DNA of 64,000 nucleotides, taken from positions 124,001 to 188,000 of the forward strand of contig SAPZ01000005.1 of NCBI GenBank assembly GCA_004020875.1, in the 5' to 3' direction. The translations under genes and the position numbers were made by a program. The DNA is from Mesorhizobium sp. (GTDB lineage: Bacteria; Pseudomonadota; Alphaproteobacteria; Rhizobiales; Rhizobiaceae). Below the pieces are notes generated by a model. It saw only the letters and a program-made list of their open reading frames with translations, ran no database searches and had not been told where the DNA came from. How positions within the stretch are numbered: position 1 is the stretch's first letter; every line of letters begins with the position of its first letter. Below, piece by piece: positions 36,156 through 45,672 of the stretch.

Positions 36156-38195
36156 TCAGCTCCGTCCGTTCACAAGGTCCCCCACGATGTCGTACTTGCC
36201 CGAAATACGCATCTTGTAGACCTCGTAATTCTCCATCACGCGCTGCACGTAACTTCTTGTTTCCGTGTAGGGAATCCGCTCTATCCAGTCGACGACCGCA
36301 TCCACGTCCTTGCCGCGCGGGTCGCCGTATTTCGCCACCCACTGTGCGGCGCGGTTCGGGCCGGCATTGTAACCGGCGAAGGTCAGCACATAGGAGCCGC
36401 CGAAGCGGTCGAGCTGCTCGCCGAGGAAAGCCGAGCCCAGCGTCGCGTTGTAGCCGGCATCGCTTGTCAGCCGCGCCTGCGAGAAACTCATGCCGGCCTT
36501 CTTCGCCAACTGCTTGGCGGTGCCCGGCATCAACTGCAGCAGGCCGCGCGCGCCGGCACTGGAAACGGCGCCCACATTGAATTCGCTTTCCTGGCGGGCA
36601 ATAGCGTAGGCGAGCGCCTTGCCGGACCCGGAAATGTTGGCCGAATCGGGAATGACACCCAGCGGATGCGACAGCGCGCCGACATCGATGCCGCGCTGGG
36701 CGGCGATCTTGCCGACTTTCAGCGCCATGAAATGATTGCCCTGCTTTTCCGCCAGCACCGCAAGCAGCGCCAGCTCTCCCGGGCTGGTCAATTGGCCGGC
36801 GAGGTCGCGATAGAGCGTCTCGGCGTAGCGGTCATAGCCCGCCTCTTGCAGTCGCTTGATCGCGCTCACCGCCTCGCGGCCGTCGAAGCTCTGGCGGTCG
36901 GCCGCGCTCGGTTTCGGATAGGCGATGTTGAGTGCCCTCAACCCCACGCGCTCGCCCGCGAGTTGGCCATAGAAGGTCGTGCCGTAGCTGGCCGCGCGCG
37001 TGAAATAATCCTTGGCGCTCCCTGGACCGCCGACTTCCGCGGTTCGGCCGAGCCAGTAATAGGCGCGTGACAGCGACACCGGTCCTTGCGCGAGCTCGGC
37101 GATGCGCTTGAAGTGGGTGGCGGCGGTCGCCGGATCGTTCAGGCCGCGCAGCGCGTACCAGCCGGCATGGAACTCGGCCTCGGCGGCATTGGCCGGGCTT
37201 TCGGCTGCATGCAGGGAGACGATTTTGTAGGCGGTCTTCATGTCGCCCTGATCGACCAGCTCGCGCGAGAGCACACGCCGTTCCACCCACCAGGCATCGG
37301 GGTCGACCAGCGAATCGCGATCGGTCGGCGCCTTCATCACGACAGCAGCGGCATCGGCGAATTTCTGCTGCTTGCGCAGATATTCCGCCTCAGCGAAGAA
37401 ATAGCCGGCCGAGCGCTGGGCCGCGGGCACCGCCTTCAACAGTTTTGCGGTGTTCTTGTCGCCCTTGTCGGCCGCGGCCCAGGCATCCGCCAGGGGCTGC
37501 GCGCCGGCGAGGCCGGCGACGCGCAGGGCCGAGGACGGCCGGTCGGCATAGAACATGCGCTCCATGCGGTAGCGATGGTCGGCCGCCGGGATCAGCATGC
37601 CGAACTCCTTGATGATGGCGTTCTCATCCTTGGCTTCCAGCTTCTCGCTGCGCCAGAACGGCACCAGCGCTGCGCGCGCCGCCGCCAAGTTGCCAAGCGC
37701 CACCTGCGAGCGGGCAAGGATGATGATTCCCTCCGGCGTCAGCGGCTGGCTCCGGCCGAAGGCCTGCACCACCACCTGCGGCGGCGGGTTCTCGCGATAG
37801 AGCGCGCGCTCGCTGTTCCTGCGCAGCGCGATCGTGCCCGGCCACCCGGGCAGCATCTTGGCGGCATCGGCAATCTCGCCGCTCGGCACCTGGTCGCCGC
37901 CATAGAGCGCGATCGCCCAGGCCAGGATGTGCCGGTCGAGCGAAGTGGCGGGCAGCGTGTCGCGCGCATTGCGCGCGCCGGCAATGTTGTTGGCGGCAAG
38001 CGCGTCGAGGCCACTCTTCAGTTGCGCGATGTCGGTGGGTGGGACGGCCGGCATCTGGCCAGGCGCTTGAGGCACGTCCGGCGCCGGGATGGAAGCCGTC
38101 GCGCGCGCGTCGACGCTGCCACCGATCGCCACGGTGGGCGTCAGCGCGACGATCGCGCCCAAAAGCGCGAAGAGATGAGGCCGCCTCGTCGGCAT
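36156..38195 (-). CDS. Soluble lytic murein transglycosylase
   Basis: A 679-residue periplasmic enzyme that cleaves peptidoglycan between MurNAc and GlcNAc with formation of 1,6-anhydro ends. The signal peptide LFALLGAIVALTPTVAIGGS is followed by a long alpha-superhelical U-domain with TPR-like helices. The SLT catalytic domain starts near residue 533: ARQESEFNVGAVSSAGARGL has the catalytic Glu near 536, and AGYNAGPNR lies near the end. It is divergent from dapA, a common alphaproteobacterial arrangement. The gene is complete. Confidence 0.93.
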   Translation of the reverse strand: MPTRRPHLFALLGAIVALTPTVAIGGSVDARATASIPAPDVPQAPGQMPAVPPTDIAQLKSGLDALAANNIAGARNARDTLPATSLDRHILAWAIALYGGDQVPSGEIADAAKMLPGWPGTIALRRNSERALYRENPPPQVVVQAFGRSQPLTPEGIIILARSQVALGNLAAARAALVPFWRSEKLEAKDENAIIKEFGMLIPAADHRYRMERMFYADRPSSALRVAGLAGAQPLADAWAAADKGDKNTAKLLKAVPAAQRSAGYFFAEAEYLRKQQKFADAAAVVMKAPTDRDSLVDPDAWWVERRVLSRELVDQGDMKTAYKIVSLHAAESPANAAEAEFHAGWYALRGLNDPATAATHFKRIAELAQGPVSLSRAYYWLGRTAEVGGPGSAKDYFTRAASYGTTFYGQLAGERVGLRALNIAYPKPSAADRQSFDGREAVSAIKRLQEAGYDRYAETLYRDLAGQLTSPGELALLAVLAEKQGNHFMALKVGKIAAQRGIDVGALSHPLGVIPDSANISGSGKALAYAIARQESEFNVGAVSSAGARGLLQLMPGTAKQLAKKAGMSFSQARLTSDAGYNATLGSAFLGEQLDRFGGSYVLTFAGYNAGPNRAAQWVAKYGDPRGKDVDAVVDWIERIPYTETRSYVQRVMENYEVYKMRISGKYDIVGDLVNGRS

Positions 38196-38452
38196 GGTTG
38201 CAATCCTAGCACATCGTCAGCAGGCGCGGGCATTAGAGAACCCGATGCGGAGCCTAAACTTAGGTCGTGAAGGGCTCGTAAACAAAAGGTTATCGAGGCC
38301 GTTCGAATAGCGCTTGCTGGCATTACGCCGATGCTTGCCGCTAAACCGTGTCGAGACTATGGTGCGCGGCTTCGCTTTCGGTTAGAAGGCGCGCAAGTAA
38401 CCCGACCGACAAACCTGATACGTTCCCGAGAGTTCCAAGGAGTTTGGAAGAT

Positions 38453-39334
38453 ATGCTGAGAGGCTCGCTCACCGCGCTCGTCACACCGTTCGAAAAGAGC
38501 GGGCGTTTCGACGAGAAAGCCTTTCGCGCCTTCGTCGAATGGCAGGTCGCGGAGGGCACCAAGGGCCTCGTTCCGGTCGGCACCACCGGCGAGTCGCCGA
38601 CGCTCTCGCATGACGAGCACCGCCAGGTCGTTAAGGTCTGCATCGAGGTGGCCAAGGGCAGGGTGCCGGTCGTTGCAGGCGCCGGCTCCAACAACACCGA
38701 GGAAGCGGTCGGGCTGGTGCAATATGCCGAAAAGGCCGGCGCCGATGCCGCCCTCGTGGTCACGCCTTACTACAACAAGCCCACGCAGCGCGGCCTTTAT
38801 GAGCATTTCGCGGCTGTCGCCCGGGCGACCAGGCTGCCGATCATCATCTACAACATCCCGCCGCGCTCGGTGATCGACATGACGCCAGAGACGATGGGCC
38901 GCCTGGCCCACGACTTCAAGAACATCGTCGGCGTCAAGGATGCGACCGGCAAGGTCGAGCGCGTCTCCGAGCAGCGCATGACCTGCGGCAAGGAGTTCAT
39001 CCAGCTATCCGGCGAGGATGCTTCGGCCCTCGGCTTCAACGCCCATGGCGGCGTCGGCTGCATTTCGGTGACATCGAATGTCGCGCCACGGCTCTGCGCC
39101 GAATTCCAGGAAGCGACGCTCTCCGGCGACAGCGCCAAGGCGCTCGAGCTGCAGGACCGGCTCTTGCCGCTGCACAAGGCGATCTTCATTGAGCCTGGCG
39201 TTTCCGGGTCGAAATACGCGTTGTCGAAGTTGGGCAAGGTCGAGAACGTGGTGCGCTCGCCGCTGGTGACGGTCGAGGCCGCGACGGCTGAAAAGATCGA
39301 TCAGGCGATGAAGCACGCCGGCTTGATTAATTAG
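38453..39334 (+). CDS. dapA: 4-Hydroxy-tetrahydrodipicolinate synthase
   Basis: A 293-residue aldolase that condenses pyruvate with aspartate semialdehyde, the first committed step to diaminopimelate and lysine. [14 protein letters not shown] binds pyruvate, [14 protein letters not shown] and [11 protein letters not shown] carry the tyrosine relay, and [12 protein letters not shown] has the Schiff-base lysine. The ATG at 38453 ([13 protein letters not shown]) is set by family length and GGAG ten bases upstream. The frame is open 105 bases further up without coding character. smpB follows after 25 bases. Confidence 0.95.
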   Translation: MLRGSLTALVTPFEKSGRFDEKAFRAFVEWQVAEGTKGLVPVGTTGESPTLSHDEHRQVVKVCIEVAKGRVPVVAGAGSNNTEEAVGLVQYAEKAGADAALVVTPYYNKPTQRGLYEHFAAVARATRLPIIIYNIPPRSVIDMTPETMGRLAHDFKNIVGVKDATGKVERVSEQRMTCGKEFIQLSGEDASALGFNAHGGVGCISVTSNVAPRLCAEFQEATLSGDSAKALELQDRLLPLHKAIFIEPGVSGSKYALSKLGKVENVVRSPLVTVEAATAEKIDQAMKHAGLIN

Positions 39335-39359
39335 GGATGAGGCGCCACCTCTCCGCATT

Positions 39360-39839
39360 ATGAATCAAGTCAAGAAAGCCGACCCCAACAACAGGACGGT
39401 CGCCGAAAACCGCAAGGCGCGCTTTTCCTACGAGGTGCTCGACACAATCGAGACCGGCTTGGTGCTGACCGGCACCGAGGTCAAGTCGCTGCGCCAGGGC
39501 CAGGCCAACATCCAGGAGAGCTACGCCTCGGCCGAGGGCGGCGAGATCTGGCTGATCAATTCCTATCTGCCGGAATATCTGCAAGCCAACCGCTTCAACC
39601 ACGAGCCGCGCCGGCGCCGCAAACTGCTTGTCTCGAAGCGCGAGATGGCCAAGCTCTCGCAAAGCGTCGAGCGCGAGGGCATGACGCTGGTGCCGCTCAA
39701 GATCTATTTCAACGACCGCGGCCGCGCCAAGCTGCTGCTCGCGATCGCCCGCGGCAAGAAATTGCACGACAAGCGCGAGACCGAAAAGCAGCGCGACTGG
39801 TCGCGCGAGAAGGGCCGGCTGCTGAAGGAGCGTGGCTGA
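39360..39839 (+). CDS. smpB: SsrA-binding protein
   Basis: A 159-residue RNA-binding protein that delivers tmRNA to stalled ribosomes. Signatures: [20 protein letters not shown] at the N-terminus, [20 protein letters not shown] and the basic C-terminal tail ending [11 protein letters not shown]. It starts 25 bases after dapA, a frequent alphaproteobacterial pair. The tmRNA gene itself is not in the window. Confidence 0.96.
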   Translation: MNQVKKADPNNRTVAENRKARFSYEVLDTIETGLVLTGTEVKSLRQGQANIQESYASAEGGEIWLINSYLPEYLQANRFNHEPRRRRKLLVSKREMAKLSQSVEREGMTLVPLKIYFNDRGRAKLLLAIARGKKLHDKRETEKQRDWSREKGRLLKERG

Positions 39840-39931
39840 GCCGCGGCCAGGCGGCAGAAACCGACCGCCTGAAAAAAGCCACTGGCCGACTCTTTCGTCC
39901 GGCGCAATCTCATCTTCTGACGGGGGCGGTC

Positions 39932-40669
39932 TTGAGGAAGCGGATCGTTTTCTGGAGCCTTGCCGGCGTGGTTGTCGCCTGTGCCGTCGCGGCAGGCGCC
40001 TATTTCTGGTTCCGTGGCTTTTCACCGGACCGCGCCGAGTTTCCGATCCGGGGCATCGACGTTTCGCATCATCAGGCGACGATCGACTGGCGGCGCGTCG
40101 CTGCCGACGATGTCGCCTTCGCCATCATCAAGGCTACGGAAGGCGGCACCCATGTCGACACACTGTTCGCTGCTAACCTACGCGAAGCCCGTGCGGCCGG
40201 CCTGGCGGTCGGCGCCTATCACTTCTTCACCTTCTGCCGGCCCGGCGCCGACCAGGCGAAGAATTTCATCGCCGTGGTGCCGCGCGGCGAGCCGCTTTTG
40301 CCGCCGGTGGTCGATATCGAATTCGGCGGCAACTGCCCCCAGCGACCCTCGCCCGAGCAGTTGAACACCGAGCTTGCCGCATTCCTCGGCCCGGTCGAGA
40401 CGGCGTTCGGCAAGCAGGCAATCCTCTATTTGACTGACGAGGCGGCCGACGCCTACTCGGCAACCATCATCGCGCGCCGGCGCTGGCTGCGTTCATTGGA
40501 GACCAGGCCGAGCGAGAGGGACTGGATCTATTGGCAGTATCACAATATGGGCCGCGTCGACGGCATCGAAGGCGATGTCGATCTCAACGTTCTGAAGGGC
40601 GGCCGCGAGACGCTGGCCGAGCTGTTCGCTCCGCCCCCTAATTCCTCAGGAACGCCGCAATCTCACTGA
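39932..40669 (+). CDS. Membrane-anchored GH25 lysozyme-like muramidase
   Basis: A 245-residue protein. The N-terminal helix IVFWSLAGVVVACAVAAGAY would anchor it in, or export it through, the inner membrane. The GH25 domain has RGIDVSHHQATIDWRR and the catalytic D-x-E in PVVDIEFGG, and YHFFTFCRPG fits the substrate groove. It should hydrolyse peptidoglycan from the periplasmic side. It begins with a TTG (39932) after GGGGGCGGTC. The 3' end overlaps the convergent glycosylase gene by 32 bases. Confidence 0.85.
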   Translation: MRKRIVFWSLAGVVVACAVAAGAYFWFRGFSPDRAEFPIRGIDVSHHQATIDWRRVAADDVAFAIIKATEGGTHVDTLFAANLREARAAGLAVGAYHFFTFCRPGADQAKNFIAVVPRGEPLLPPVVDIEFGGNCPQRPSPEQLNTELAAFLGPVETAFGKQAILYLTDEAADAYSATIIARRRWLRSLETRPSERDWIYWQYHNMGRVDGIEGDVDLNVLKGGRETLAELFAPPPNSSGTPQSH

Positions 40670-41294
40670 ACACGCTGACGAACATCTCTTCCGTCAGCAC
40701 ACCCGTGTTGGTGTTGTAGCGCGAGCAGTGATAGCTGGAAAACAGCACGATGCCGCCGGCTTCCTGCTTGCCGCCGTGGCGGAACGGAATGGCTGCGACG
40801 CGCTCGCCCAGCGCCCGCACCGTCGACTGATGCGCGATCGAACCGAGCGTGAGGATGGCGCGCAGGTTGGGGAAGCGCGCGATGGTGGGTTTCAAAAAAG
40901 TCCGGCAGGTGGCGATCTCGGCGCCCACCGGCTTGTTTTCCGGCGGCACGCAGCGCACCGCATTGGTGATTGCCGTGCCGACAAGCTCCAGTCCGTCGTC
41001 CGGCCTTGCCTTGAACTCGCCGCGCGCCAAACCCTGCGCGATCATCGTGCCGTAGAGAAGGTCGCCGGCGTAGTCGCCGGTGAAGGGGCGCCCCGTTCGG
41101 TTGGCGCCGCGCAGCCCGGGCGCCAGCCCGACGATCAGCAGCCGGACGGAATTTTCGCCCTCGGGGGGCAGGAAGGTCGGCACCGGTGCATTGAACCAGC
41201 CCGGCTCGCGTTCGCGCCAGGCGGCGATGAAATCATGCAGCCGCGGGCAGAGCGGGCAGTCACGGCTGGGTTCCGGAGAGGGTGCGGCGCTCAA
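40638..41294 (-). CDS. Uracil-DNA glycosylase, family 5 type (Fe-S)
   Basis: A 218-residue repair glycosylase. LLIVGLAPGLRGANRTGRPF is the family 5 form of motif 1 (GLAPG, no catalytic Asp as in family 4). The cysteines DCPLC at the N-terminus, VRCVPP and ATCRTF give a plausible four-cysteine 4Fe-4S site. The third motif region reads LFSSYHCSRYN. It is a second glycosylase of the superfamily in this window (see 9207-10151) and, unlike that one, keeps its cluster ligands. It starts 12 bases after the NYN gene, so the two are likely one operon. Confidence 0.9.
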   Translation of the reverse strand: MSAAPSPEPSRDCPLCPRLHDFIAAWREREPGWFNAPVPTFLPPEGENSVRLLIVGLAPGLRGANRTGRPFTGDYAGDLLYGTMIAQGLARGEFKARPDDGLELVGTAITNAVRCVPPENKPVGAEIATCRTFLKPTIARFPNLRAILTLGSIAHQSTVRALGERVAAIPFRHGGKQEAGGIVLFSSYHCSRYNTNTGVLTEEMFVSVFSEIAAFLRN

Positions 41295-41306
41295 GGCCGC
41301 CGCCCG

Positions 41307-41888
41307 TCAATAATCGTCCTCGTCGACTTCGGCGGGTTCCGGTCGGCGCACCGGCCGCTCGGACGGATCGCGGCCGACCTCGCTCTTCAGCGTCATCAGA
41401 TCGATGAAATGGTCGGCCTGGCGGCGCAGGTCGTCGGAAATCATCGGCGGCTGCGAAGCCATTGTCGAAATGATGGACACCTTGCGGCCGCGCCGCTGCA
41501 GCGCCTCGACCAGCGTGCGGAAGTCGCCGTCGCCGGAGAAGATGACATAATGGTCGACGACGTCGGCAAGCTCCAGCGCATCGACGGTCAGCTCGATGTC
41601 CATGTTGCCCTTGATCTTGCGGCGGCCGGTCGAGTCGGTGAATTCCTTGGCGGGCTTGGTCACCACCTTGAAGCCATTATAGTCGAGCCAGTCGATCAGC
41701 GGCCGGATCGAGGAATACTCCTGATCCTCGACCAGCGCGGTGTAATAATAAGCGCGCAGCAGATAACCGCGCTTCTGGAAGCTCGACAGAAGCTTGCGGT
41801 AGTCGATGTCGAAGCCCAGGGCCCGCGACGTGGCGTAGAGATTGGCGCCGTCGATGAAAAGAGCGATCTTTTCACGGGGATCGAACAT
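41307..41888 (-). CDS. NYN-domain (LabA/DUF88) putative RNase
   Basis: A 193-residue protein with a PIN-like NYN fold. Acidic metal-binding residues are seen in ALFIDGANLYATSRALGFDI, GNMDIELTVDAL and VIFSGDGDFRTLVEAL, a complete set for a metal-dependent ribonuclease. The C-terminus is short, acidic and disordered (PAEVDEDDY). Relatives are often called LabA-like and act on RNA. It is divergent from rpoZ (301-base gap) and first in an operon with the family 5 glycosylase. Confidence 0.9.
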   Translation of the reverse strand: MFDPREKIALFIDGANLYATSRALGFDIDYRKLLSSFQKRGYLLRAYYYTALVEDQEYSSIRPLIDWLDYNGFKVVTKPAKEFTDSTGRRKIKGNMDIELTVDALELADVVDHYVIFSGDGDFRTLVEALQRRGRKVSIISTMASQPPMISDDLRRQADHFIDLMTLKSEVGRDPSERPVRRPEPAEVDEDDY

Positions 41889-42189
41889 AGAAAAACATCC
41901 CTTTCGAAAATTTCTGTCGTCAAAATGCGTCGACGAATGGGTCCGACAATGCGTTTGCTACCCGTCACATCCGAGATAACGCGCAATTTATGGATATCCA
42001 AGGGCACGGCCCGGCATTGCAAGCAATTGTGATCGCGACCACGTGAGACGTATCATGGCATGATCCAGCGATGAGCCGCGCAAAGGCGGCAAAGCCGCCC
42101 GCGCTGCCATAAAGCTTGTATTTCGGCCGCGCCCGCGTTATGGAGCGCGCCAGCTTTCCATCAAATCCATCGCATGAAAGGGGCAGTCC
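41889..42189. other. 301-base divergent promoter region, NYN gene / rpoZ
   Basis: No gene or clear repeat. It must hold the promoters of the NYN-glycosylase operon and of rpoZ. Confidence 0.5.
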
Positions 42190-42591
42190 ATGGCCCGCGT
42201 AACCGTTGAAGATTGCATCGACAAGGTCGACAACCGTTTTGAACTCGTGCTGCTCGCCGGCCATCGCGCCCGCCAGATCAGCCAGGGCGCGCAGATCACC
42301 GTTCCGCGCGACAACGACAAGAACCCGGTCATCGCGCTGCGCGAGATCGCCGAGGAGACGCTGTCGCCCGACGATCTCAAGGAAGACCTGATCCACTCGC
42401 TGCAGAAGCATGTCGAGGTTGACGAGCCGGAGGCCGAGGGCGAGGCGATCACCGATCAGACCGGCGCGACCGCCGTCGCGGCCGACGCCGACGACGCCGA
42501 GGAGAACATCGCTTTCGACCGCATGAGCGAGGAAGACCTGCTCGCCGGCATCGAAGGTCTGGTACCCCCGGAAAAGAGCGACGACTACTAA
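42190..42591 (+). CDS. rpoZ: RNA polymerase omega subunit
   Basis: A 133-residue protein. The conserved N-terminal 60 residues [20 protein letters not shown] then [11 protein letters not shown] are the omega fold, which latches the beta-prime subunit. The long acidic C-terminal tail ([12 protein letters not shown] and on) is usual in alphaproteobacteria. rsh follows 171 bases later, the classical rpoZ-spoT neighbourhood. Confidence 0.96.
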   Translation: MARVTVEDCIDKVDNRFELVLLAGHRARQISQGAQITVPRDNDKNPVIALREIAEETLSPDDLKEDLIHSLQKHVEVDEPEAEGEAITDQTGATAVAADADDAEENIAFDRMSEEDLLAGIEGLVPPEKSDDY

Positions 42592-42705
42592 GAGCTTTTG
42601 ATAATTCTGCTCAGCTGGTTGTTGAGCGTATTCTGAAAAGCTCCAGAGTTCGCCTGGATCAAGAATCCGGCACTTCCGTCTCGTAAGTTTCGTGGCTATC
42701 TATGG

Positions 42706-42733
42706 GATGCGTCGCACGTCAGTGCGGCGCATC
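42706..42733. other. Stem-loop upstream of rsh
   Basis: GATGCGTCGCAC and GTGCGGCGCATC pair over twelve positions (one G-U) around GTCA, 30 bases before the rsh start. There is no U-run. It may affect rsh translation or be an operator. Confidence 0.45.
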
Positions 42734-42762
42734 AATCATTTCAGCACCGCGAGATCCCGCCC

Positions 42763-44994
42763 ATGATGCGTCAGTATGAGCTTGTCGAGCGCGTGCAGCG
42801 CTACAAGCCTGACGTCAACGAGGCGCTGCTCAACAAGGCCTATGTCTATGCCATGCAGAAGCATGGCCACCAGAAGCGTGCCTCGGGCGATCCCTATTTC
42901 TCGCATCCGCTGGAAGTGGCGGCCATCCTCACCGAGATGCATATGGACGAGGCGACCATCGCCGTTGCCCTGCTGCACGACACGATCGAGGACACGACCG
43001 CGACCAGGGCCGAGATCGACGAGCTGTTCGGTCCCGAAATGGGCAAGCTGGTCGAGGGCCTGACCAAGCTGAAGAAGCTCGACCTCGTCTCCAAGAAGGC
43101 CGAGCAGGCCGAGAACCTGCGCAAGCTGCTGCTCGCGATCTCCGAGGATATTCGCGTTCTCCTCGTCAAGCTCGCCGACCGCCTGCACAACATGCGCACG
43201 CTCGACCATATGCCCGAGTCCAAGCGCCTGCGCATCGCCGAGGAAACGATGGACATCTATGCCCCCTTGGCCGGGCGCATGGGCATGCAGGGCATGCGCG
43301 AGGAGCTGGAGGAAATCGCCTTCCGCTACATCAACCCGGAAGCCTATCGAGCCGTCACCGCGAGGCTTGCCGAGATTTTCGAGCGCAACAAGGGCGTCCT
43401 GCAGGAGATCGAGACGGCGCTGTCCGGCCTGTTCGAGAAACACGCCATCAAGGCGAGCGTGAAAAGCCGGCAGAAGAAGCCATGGTCGGTGTTCCGCAAG
43501 ATGGAGGCCAAGGCGCTCTCCTTCGAGCAGCTCTCCGACATCTTCGGCTTCCGTGTCGTCGTCGATTCGGTCGACGACTGCTACCGCGCGCTTGGCGCCA
43601 TCCACACCACCTGGTCGATGGTGCCCGGCCGCTTCAAGGACTACATCTCGACGCCCAAGCAGAACGACTACCGCTCGATCCACACCACCATCGTCGGCCC
43701 GTCGCGCCAGCGCGTCGAATTGCAGATCCGCACCAAGGAGATGAACAAGATCGCCGAATACGGCGTCGCCGCCCATTCGATCTACAAGGATACCGGCGGC
43801 AAGATGAACGGCGCCGGCCACGCGATCTCCAAGGAGACCAACGCCTATGCCTGGCTCAGGCGCACCATCGAGCAACTGGCCGAGGGCGACAATCCAGAGG
43901 ATTTCCTCGAGAACACCAAGCTGGAGCTGTTCCAGGACCAGGTCTTCTGCTTCACGCCCAAGGGCATGCTGATCGCGCTGCCGCGTGGCGCGACACCGAT
44001 CGACTTCGCCTATGCCGTCCACACCGATGTCGGCGACACCTGCGTTGGCGCCAAGGTCAATGGCCGCATCATGCCGCTGATGACGGAATTGAAGAATGGC
44101 GACGAGGTCGAGATCATCCGCTCCAAGGCGCAGGTGCCGCCCGCCGCCTGGGAATCGGTAGTGGTCACCGGCAAGGCGCGCGCCGCCATCCGCCGCGCCA
44201 CCAAGAACGCGATCCGCAAGCAATATTCGGGCCTTGGCGCCCGTATCCTGGAGCGCGCCTTCGAGCGCGCCGGCAAGACCTTCACCAAGGAGAGCCTGAA
44301 GCCGGTTCTGCACCGTCTGGCGCGCAAGGATATCGAGGACGTGCTGGCCTCCGTCGGCCGCGGCGAGCTGAGCTCCACCGACGTCATGAAGGCGGTCTTC
44401 CCCGATTATAAGGACGAGCGCGTCACCGTCGCGGCGCCCAAGCAGCGCGAGGAGGGCTGGTCGAAGATCCGCAACGCCGCCGGCATGCTGTTCCAGATGC
44501 CGGGCACACGCGCCGCGCGAAAGGGCAAGGACCAGCCTCGCGACGGGGCCGTGCCGATCCGCGGCGTGCGCGGCGACCTGCCGGTACGCTTCGCGCCGGA
44601 AGGTGCCGTGCCCGGCGACCGCATCGTCGGCATCATCCAGCCGGGAACCGGCATCACCATCTATCCGATCCAGTCGCCGGCGCTGCAGGCTTTCGATGAC
44701 CAGCCCGAGCGCTGGATCGACGTGCGCTGGGACATCGACGAGCGCACCAAGGAACGTTTTCCCGCCCGTATATCGGTCACCGCCATAAATGCGCCGGGCT
44801 CGTTGGCCGACATCGCCCAGGTGGTGGCGTCCAACGACGCCAACATCCACACGCTGTCGATGATACGCACGGCGCCCGATTTCACCGAGATGCTCATCGA
44901 CCTCGAGGTCTGGGACCTGAAGCACCTCAACCGGTTGTTGTCGCAGCTCAAGGACAATTCGAGCGTCAGCGACGCACGGCGCGTCAACGGCTAA
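42763..44994 (+). CDS. rsh: Bifunctional (p)ppGpp synthetase/hydrolase
   Basis: A 743-residue RelA/SpoT homologue, the single long Rsh usual in rhizobia, which makes and degrades the stringent-response alarmone. The order is: HD hydrolase (HPLEVAAILTEMHMDEATIA, LLHDTIEDT), synthetase (RFKDYISTPKQNDYRSIHTT), TGS (FCFTPKGMLIALPRGATPID) and C-terminal ACT (VTAINAPGSLADIAQVV). All catalytic motifs look intact. It lies between rpoZ and pyrE. The start is ATG 42763, in the first conserved segment MMRQYELVERVQRY. Confidence 0.96.
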   Translation: MMRQYELVERVQRYKPDVNEALLNKAYVYAMQKHGHQKRASGDPYFSHPLEVAAILTEMHMDEATIAVALLHDTIEDTTATRAEIDELFGPEMGKLVEGLTKLKKLDLVSKKAEQAENLRKLLLAISEDIRVLLVKLADRLHNMRTLDHMPESKRLRIAEETMDIYAPLAGRMGMQGMREELEEIAFRYINPEAYRAVTARLAEIFERNKGVLQEIETALSGLFEKHAIKASVKSRQKKPWSVFRKMEAKALSFEQLSDIFGFRVVVDSVDDCYRALGAIHTTWSMVPGRFKDYISTPKQNDYRSIHTTIVGPSRQRVELQIRTKEMNKIAEYGVAAHSIYKDTGGKMNGAGHAISKETNAYAWLRRTIEQLAEGDNPEDFLENTKLELFQDQVFCFTPKGMLIALPRGATPIDFAYAVHTDVGDTCVGAKVNGRIMPLMTELKNGDEVEIIRSKAQVPPAAWESVVVTGKARAAIRRATKNAIRKQYSGLGARILERAFERAGKTFTKESLKPVLHRLARKDIEDVLASVGRGELSSTDVMKAVFPDYKDERVTVAAPKQREEGWSKIRNAAGMLFQMPGTRAARKGKDQPRDGAVPIRGVRGDLPVRFAPEGAVPGDRIVGIIQPGTGITIYPIQSPALQAFDDQPERWIDVRWDIDERTKERFPARISVTAINAPGSLADIAQVVASNDANIHTLSMIRTAPDFTEMLIDLEVWDLKHLNRLLSQLKDNSSVSDARRVNG

Positions 44995-45018
44995 ATGAAA
45001 GATTGAATGGGGAACGAA

Positions 45019-45597
45019 ATGAACACCGACGAAGTGCTGGGCATTTTCCGCGAGGCCGGCGCCGTTCTCGAAGGACATTTCATCCTGACGTCCGGCCTGC
45101 GCAGCCCGGTCTTCCTGCAGAAGGCTCGCGTGTTCATGCATCCGGACAAGACCGAGCGTCTCTGCAAGGCGCTGGCCGAGAAGATCCGCAAGGCGGTGCC
45201 CGGCAGGATCGACTATGTCGTCGGCCCGGCCATCGGCGGCCTGATCCCGGCCTATGAGACCTCGCGCCACCTCGGCGCGCCGGCGATCTGGGTCGAGCGG
45301 GAAGGGGGCGAATTCAGGCTGCGCCGCTTCGAGATCGCCAAGGGCGCGCGCGTAGTCATCGTCGAGGATATCGTCACCACCGGCCTCTCGATCCGCGAGA
45401 CCATCGATTGCCTGCGCGAGCTTGGCGCCGAGGTTGTAGCGGCCGCCTGCATCATCGATCGCTCGGCCGGCAAGACCGATGTCGGCGTGCCGTTGATCGC
45501 ACTTGCCGAATATGAAGTGCCGGCCTACCCCGCCGACCGCCTGCCGCCGGAACTCGCCGCCATCCCGGCCGTTAAGCCTGGAAGCCGCAACATCTGA
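45019..45597 (+). CDS. pyrE: Orotate phosphoribosyltransferase
   Basis: A 192-residue enzyme of pyrimidine synthesis that makes OMP from orotate and PRPP. The PRPP loop is in [17 protein letters not shown], and [19 protein letters not shown] and [13 protein letters not shown] form the rest of the site. A second ATG at 45019 is preferred over that at 45007 because GGGGA is six bases upstream. The gene starts 24 bases after rsh and could be co-transcribed. Confidence 0.95.
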   Translation: MNTDEVLGIFREAGAVLEGHFILTSGLRSPVFLQKARVFMHPDKTERLCKALAEKIRKAVPGRIDYVVGPAIGGLIPAYETSRHLGAPAIWVEREGGEFRLRRFEIAKGARVVIVEDIVTTGLSIRETIDCLRELGAEVVAAACIIDRSAGKTDVGVPLIALAEYEVPAYPADRLPPELAAIPAVKPGSRNI

Positions 45598-45672
45598 CGT
45601 CGTGATGTGCAAAAACAAGCACTTGAGCGCGCCGCTTGAACCTCCTTGCCAGCGGCATGTGTCGAGTTGGCG

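Noticed and set aside
38196..38452. Riboswitch (lysine type) upstream of dapA
   Set aside because: The 257-base region has no lysine-riboswitch core or terminator pattern that I can recognise.
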